Assembly: GCA_938049225.1 (NCBI GenBank)
Contig: CALICM010000028.1
Location: forward strand, 1 to 64,000
From: an uncultured Paracoccaceae bacterium
GTDB lineage: Bacteria > Pseudomonadota > Alphaproteobacteria > Rhodobacterales > Rhodobacteraceae
Length of the DNA stretch: 64,000 nt
Direction: 5' to 3'
A program made the translations under genes and the position numbers. Positions 61,288 to 64,000 of this stretch are shown here, piece by piece. Below the pieces are notes generated by a model that was not told where the DNA came from, did no database searches, and was given only the letters and a program-made list of their open reading frames with translations. The stretch's first letter is position 1. Every line of letters begins with the position of its first letter.

Positions 61288-61515
61288 TTAAACCACCCGC
61301 TGGGCGCCGCTAATGTTGGTCGAAGGCGGGGTTGTGATGAAGATCATCGACCCATCGTGCCGGATCGACAACAGGCGCAGCACACCGATGGTTTGCAGGT
61401 CTTTCGTCTTGGTATCTGCAAGCAAACGGCTATAGCTGCCGACCCGCGCCGCCCATCCCGCTTTGCGCAAGGTGGACAGCAGGTCCAGCAGATCGCCCAG
61501 GTGAAGACTTCTGCG
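61288..61515 (-). pseudogene. XRE-regulator C-terminal fragment (second copy)
   Basis: On the minus strand the last 75 or so residues (HLGDLLDLLSTLRKAGWAAR, VGSYSRLLADTKTKDLQ, IGVLRLLSIRHDGSMIFITT) match the C-terminal domain of the XRE regulator at 58571. The stop at 61288 is intact, but the 5' part, including the HTH, is cut off by the IS5-family fragment at about 61516. The open frame continues into the antisense of the transposase and should not be taken as one gene. Confidence 0.75.
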
Positions 61516-61944
61516 TAATGAGCCAATTTCCAGATTGGCTGGACGACCAAAATCCTGGCTTTGGTGGATGCTCTTGGCAACCTGGTGCGCTTCGTCCTGA
61601 TGCCCGCCAATCGTTACGATACGGTTGGCGTCGCACCGTTGATCAGGGGCATCGAATTTGATGCGATGCTCGCGGACAAGGCCTTCGACAGCAATTGGAT
61701 CATCGACGATATGAACGAGCGTGGCGCCAAGATCGTCCTTTCGCAGCGCCCCCAACGGTTGGAGCCGTTGGAAATTGACGACGAGATGTACAAATGGCGC
61801 CACCTGGTTGAGAATTACTTCCAGAAGCTCAAGGAGTTCAAACGCATAGCCATGCGCTCGGACAAAACCGACACGTCCTACGCCGCCATAATCAACCTCT
61901 GTGCAGGCCTCATCAACTCACAATGAATGTCCACAGACCCTAGG
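61516..61944 (+). mobile_element. IS5-family element remnant
   Basis: A 5'-truncated transposase plus a right end reading GAATGTCCACAGACCCTAG at about 61926-61944, like the terminal repeats of IS427-group IS5 elements. No left-end counterpart was found, so it is a remnant. It cuts the second XRE copy. Confidence 0.7.
61543..61926 (+). pseudogene. IS5-family (IS427-type) transposase, C-terminal part
   Basis: About 127 residues reading TKILALVDALGNLVRFVLMPANRYDT, MLADKAFDSNWIIDDMNERGAKIV and YKWRHLVENYFQKLKEFKRIAMRSDKT to an intact stop. These contain the second aspartate (ADKAFDS) and the glutamate (VENYFQ) of the DDE triad. The N-terminal part with the first aspartate is missing. Confidence 0.8.
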
Positions 61945-62153
61945 CCGATCACCAACGATAAAGACCAGCGTCTTGCCGAAAGTGTACTCAAGTATGTTGT
62001 GGTTTAGCAGCTTTGTTCACCTGCGAATTGCGTAGTCCTACGTAGCGTTTCGAGTGTCAAACATCGCCCTGTTGGTCGCGCCCCGGCATATTGGTTGCCG
62101 GAAATCATTGGTATGACCTGGTTAATGCACAAACATAATAAATAGAACCCTGC
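61945..62153. other. AT-richer intergenic region before the large ORF
   Basis: About 209 bases, lower in GC than the neighbourhood, with an in-frame TAA at 62139-62141 that fixes the 5' limit of the following gene. No clear promoter or ribosome site seen. Confidence 0.4.
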
Positions 62154-64000
62154 ATGACAGATCCGCTTCAGAACAACGATTTAGCGACCACGACGGACTT
62201 CGGACAACTCCAAAGCGCCGCACTACCAGCAGACTCGATTGCTTTTGAAGGCCCTGTCCAGACCCACCTCGTCCCAACAAGTTCCGACAAACCCAACTTG
62301 AACATACCAGGCACCCCGCGGCTTCCGACCACGGCGGTTAACGACCGCTTGCTGCTGAACATCCAGACCAGGGGGGTCTTGCTACCTGCGGCTGTGGACG
62401 AGGCGCTCGAGGCTTTTGCTGAAAATCTGGTTGAAGCCATTCCTGGCCTGGGTGGTTTTGATAGATCCCGCGACAAAGTCGTCGGCGATATAGTCGAATC
62501 CATCCAGGACACGCCGAGGTACCGGCAGGCGCGTAATCAGATCTTAGGGGGTGCCGCCGGCATTCAGGAATGGGTGGGCGGCCTTGCCGGGGCTGTGCCT
62601 GGCATTGGTGCGGCACCGATTGATGAAACCAGTCCTCCACCATCAACTTCCACTGGTGGCAGCACCATCAACCCATTGAATCTAATTGGTTTCGAGCTGA
62701 ATGCGCCCGTCTTCAACGAAGGCGCGCTCAGCAACTTCGGTGACGGAAACGGCAATGTAGCATCGGATATTGCCGACTATTTCTTTGATGTCTTTGAAAA
62801 GACCACCATCCATTTCAAGTTGTACACCTCCGATCTGGCGAAACTACCGGGCGTGTCAGACAGCGTTGTATCCATTGTTCAAGAGTGGGTTGGCGCGGGC
62901 ATCTCGGCGATCGGTGCCGCGGGCACTGATGTCGAGTTGGGCACAACAATAACCGAGTATTTCTCCAACACTGCAAATCTTGTTCCCGGGTCGGACACAC
63001 CCGTCGGGAACAACTTTCAGGTTGTCTTCAAGATTGGCGATTTAGGCTCGGGCCCCGGCGGCGTGCCGTTCGATGCATTCAGCCTGTCCCGCATTAGCTT
63101 TCCTGTGCCTTTAAGTGGTGGCGTACCGTCACTGGGCGACAACGCCTCGGCCTTTGCATCCATCGCCTCGATAAATCGAACCCAATTTCAACCAGATGAA
63201 AACGGTGCATGGCGCCCGACCGAGTTTCAGACCAGCAACAACATCGGTGTGTACGGGTTAAGTTTCAAGGGCGACGCCGGAAGCTACATCGTTGGTGTTC
63301 TGTCGTTGGGCCGCTATGCAGTTTATCAAAATGCCGATGCCATTGCGGATGGCTCGATCCGCCAGCTAGAAGACGGAACCCTGGGATATTTGCTCGAAGT
63401 CGAGGGAAACAGTTACTTTCAAGAGTTCAATCAGCAGGACAAAGAGTTTTTCGACAGCACCTTCGCCGAGCAGAATGACGACGTGCAGCTTCTTTCGGAA
63501 GGCGCCTATATCCCTTTGCCCCCGGGACTACTCGATAATGATGCCGACCTTGGCCCGGTTGCCAATTGGGTGGTTGAAAACGCAAACAAGCCATGGCTAC
63601 AAAATCTTTGGTCGCTGACGCCCATCATACCGGCGCTGGTCACCGGCAATGGCCCGCTGACCGCATTGGGCGTGACAAACGCGTGGCGCGAGGTAACCGA
63701 AAACACATTCAACCGCATCTACAACGATGCAGTGGAAACTTATACAATCGCTGATGGCGGAGACGCCGGCTTCATTGACGCAGACGCGTTTGTCACGGCT
63801 GAGCTTTTGGGCTTCGCCCAAAGTCTGGATGACGTCGATGTGCTGTATGACGAGTTTAAGCAACTCCCATCGTACGCTGGCGAGACATTCGATGAGTTTC
63901 TTTCAGGGGTTTCAGGCGGCGTTGGGACCACACCATCGATCGAAGGTGGGGCGCTTATTCAAGAAGCCAAAGACATTCTGTCGGGGTTCGAGCTGCGCAA
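62154..64000 (+). CDS. Large acidic protein of unknown function (3' end beyond window)
   Basis: An uninterrupted frame of 615 codons from ATG 62154 (after an in-frame stop at 62139) to the window end. There is no N-terminal signal peptide or membrane helix. The protein is rich in Asp, Asn, Gly, Ser and Phe, with a Pro/Ser/Thr linker near residues 155-172. A motif QEWVG...IGAA occurs twice (about residues 137-153 and 242-257), pointing to an internal duplication. Features of size, acidity and absent signal peptide fit a surface or type I-secreted protein, but no calcium-binding repeats are visible in the part seen. No family recognised. Confidence 0.75.
   Translation, partial: MTDPLQNNDLATTTDFGQLQSAALPADSIAFEGPVQTHLVPTSSDKPNLNIPGTPRLPTTAVNDRLLLNIQTRGVLLPAAVDEALEAFAENLVEAIPGLGGFDRSRDKVVGDIVESIQDTPRYRQARNQILGGAAGIQEWVGGLAGAVPGIGAAPIDETSPPPSTSTGGSTINPLNLIGFELNAPVFNEGALSNFGDGNGNVASDIADYFFDVFEKTTIHFKLYTSDLAKLPGVSDSVVSIVQEWVGAGISAIGAAGTDVELGTTITEYFSNTANLVPGSDTPVGNNFQVVFKIGDLGSGPGGVPFDAFSLSRISFPVPLSGGVPSLGDNASAFASIASINRTQFQPDENGAWRPTEFQTSNNIGVYGLSFKGDAGSYIVGVLSLGRYAVYQNADAIADGSIRQLEDGTLGYLLEVEGNSYFQEFNQQDKEFFDSTFAEQNDDVQLLSEGAYIPLPPGLLDNDADLGPVANWVVENANKPWLQNLWSLTPIIPALVTGNGPLTALGVTNAWREVTENTFNRIYNDAVETYTIADGGDAGFIDADAFVTAELLGFAQSLDDVDVLYDEFKQLPSYAGETFDEFLSGVSGGVGTTPSIEGGALIQEAKDILSGFELR

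Noticed and set aside
61288-61803. A single 171-residue minus-strand protein
   Set aside because: It joins an XRE C-terminal fragment to the antisense of an IS5 transposase; it is a chimeric open frame, not a gene.

Overview
The window comes from a high-GC alphaproteobacterium of the Rhodobacteraceae (Roseobacter-like), most likely an aerobic anoxygenic phototroph. About 38 kb (277-38103) is a nearly complete photosynthesis gene cluster. It encodes a type-2 reaction centre (pufLM, puhA), LH1 (pufBA), bacteriochlorophyll a synthesis with the oxygen-dependent cyclase acsF, spheroidene-type carotenoid enzymes, and the PpsR/PpaA regulator pair. No oxygen-independent cyclase (bchE) lies in the window. 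The organism assignment rests on gene content, order and protein likeness; no search was run.

Layout. 1-276: end of an IS3-family element. 277-12789: crtC and crtD (-), then crtE-crtF-bchC-bchX-small ORF-bchY-bchZ-pufQBALM (+), closed by a terminator; neither pufC nor pufX follows pufM. 13100-15565: hemE (-), hemC (+) and a DUF6150-like protein. 15602-21848: a minus-strand operon ppaA-ppsR-bchG-pucC-like-bchP-idi. 22186-38103: a tightly overlapped plus-strand operon bchF-N-B-H-L-M-lhaA-puhA-B-C-(98 aa protein)-acsF-puhE-hemA, then cytochrome c2 (cycA). Six TGT-N12-ACA PpsR sites sit exactly where transcription should start: two between crtD and crtE, one at bchC, one at bchG and two between ppaA and bchF.

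38233-50941: a MATE exporter and a sugar island. A LacI repressor and a GH1 beta-glucosidase run leftward; an alpha-glucoside ABC operon (aglEFGAK) ending in 6-phosphogluconolactonase runs rightward, with twin LacI-type operators between them. A RluA-type pseudouridine synthase and a ROK sugar kinase follow. 51084-53675: the conserved rpsO-pnp pair.

53676-64000 looks accessory. It has long non-coding gaps, an acyltransferase, a Nudix hydrolase, AraC and XRE regulators, a decayed second copy of an AraC/XRE pair disrupted by an IS5-family remnant, and the first 615 codons of a large acidic protein of unknown function that runs off the window.

Together the photosynthesis genes form one regulated unit. 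Precursor supply (hemA, hemC, hemE, idi), pigment synthesis, pigment-protein assembly (lhaA, pucC-like, puhB, puhC, puhE) and a soluble electron donor (cytochrome c2) lie around a PpsR/PpaA switch that should shut the cluster down in response to oxygen and light.
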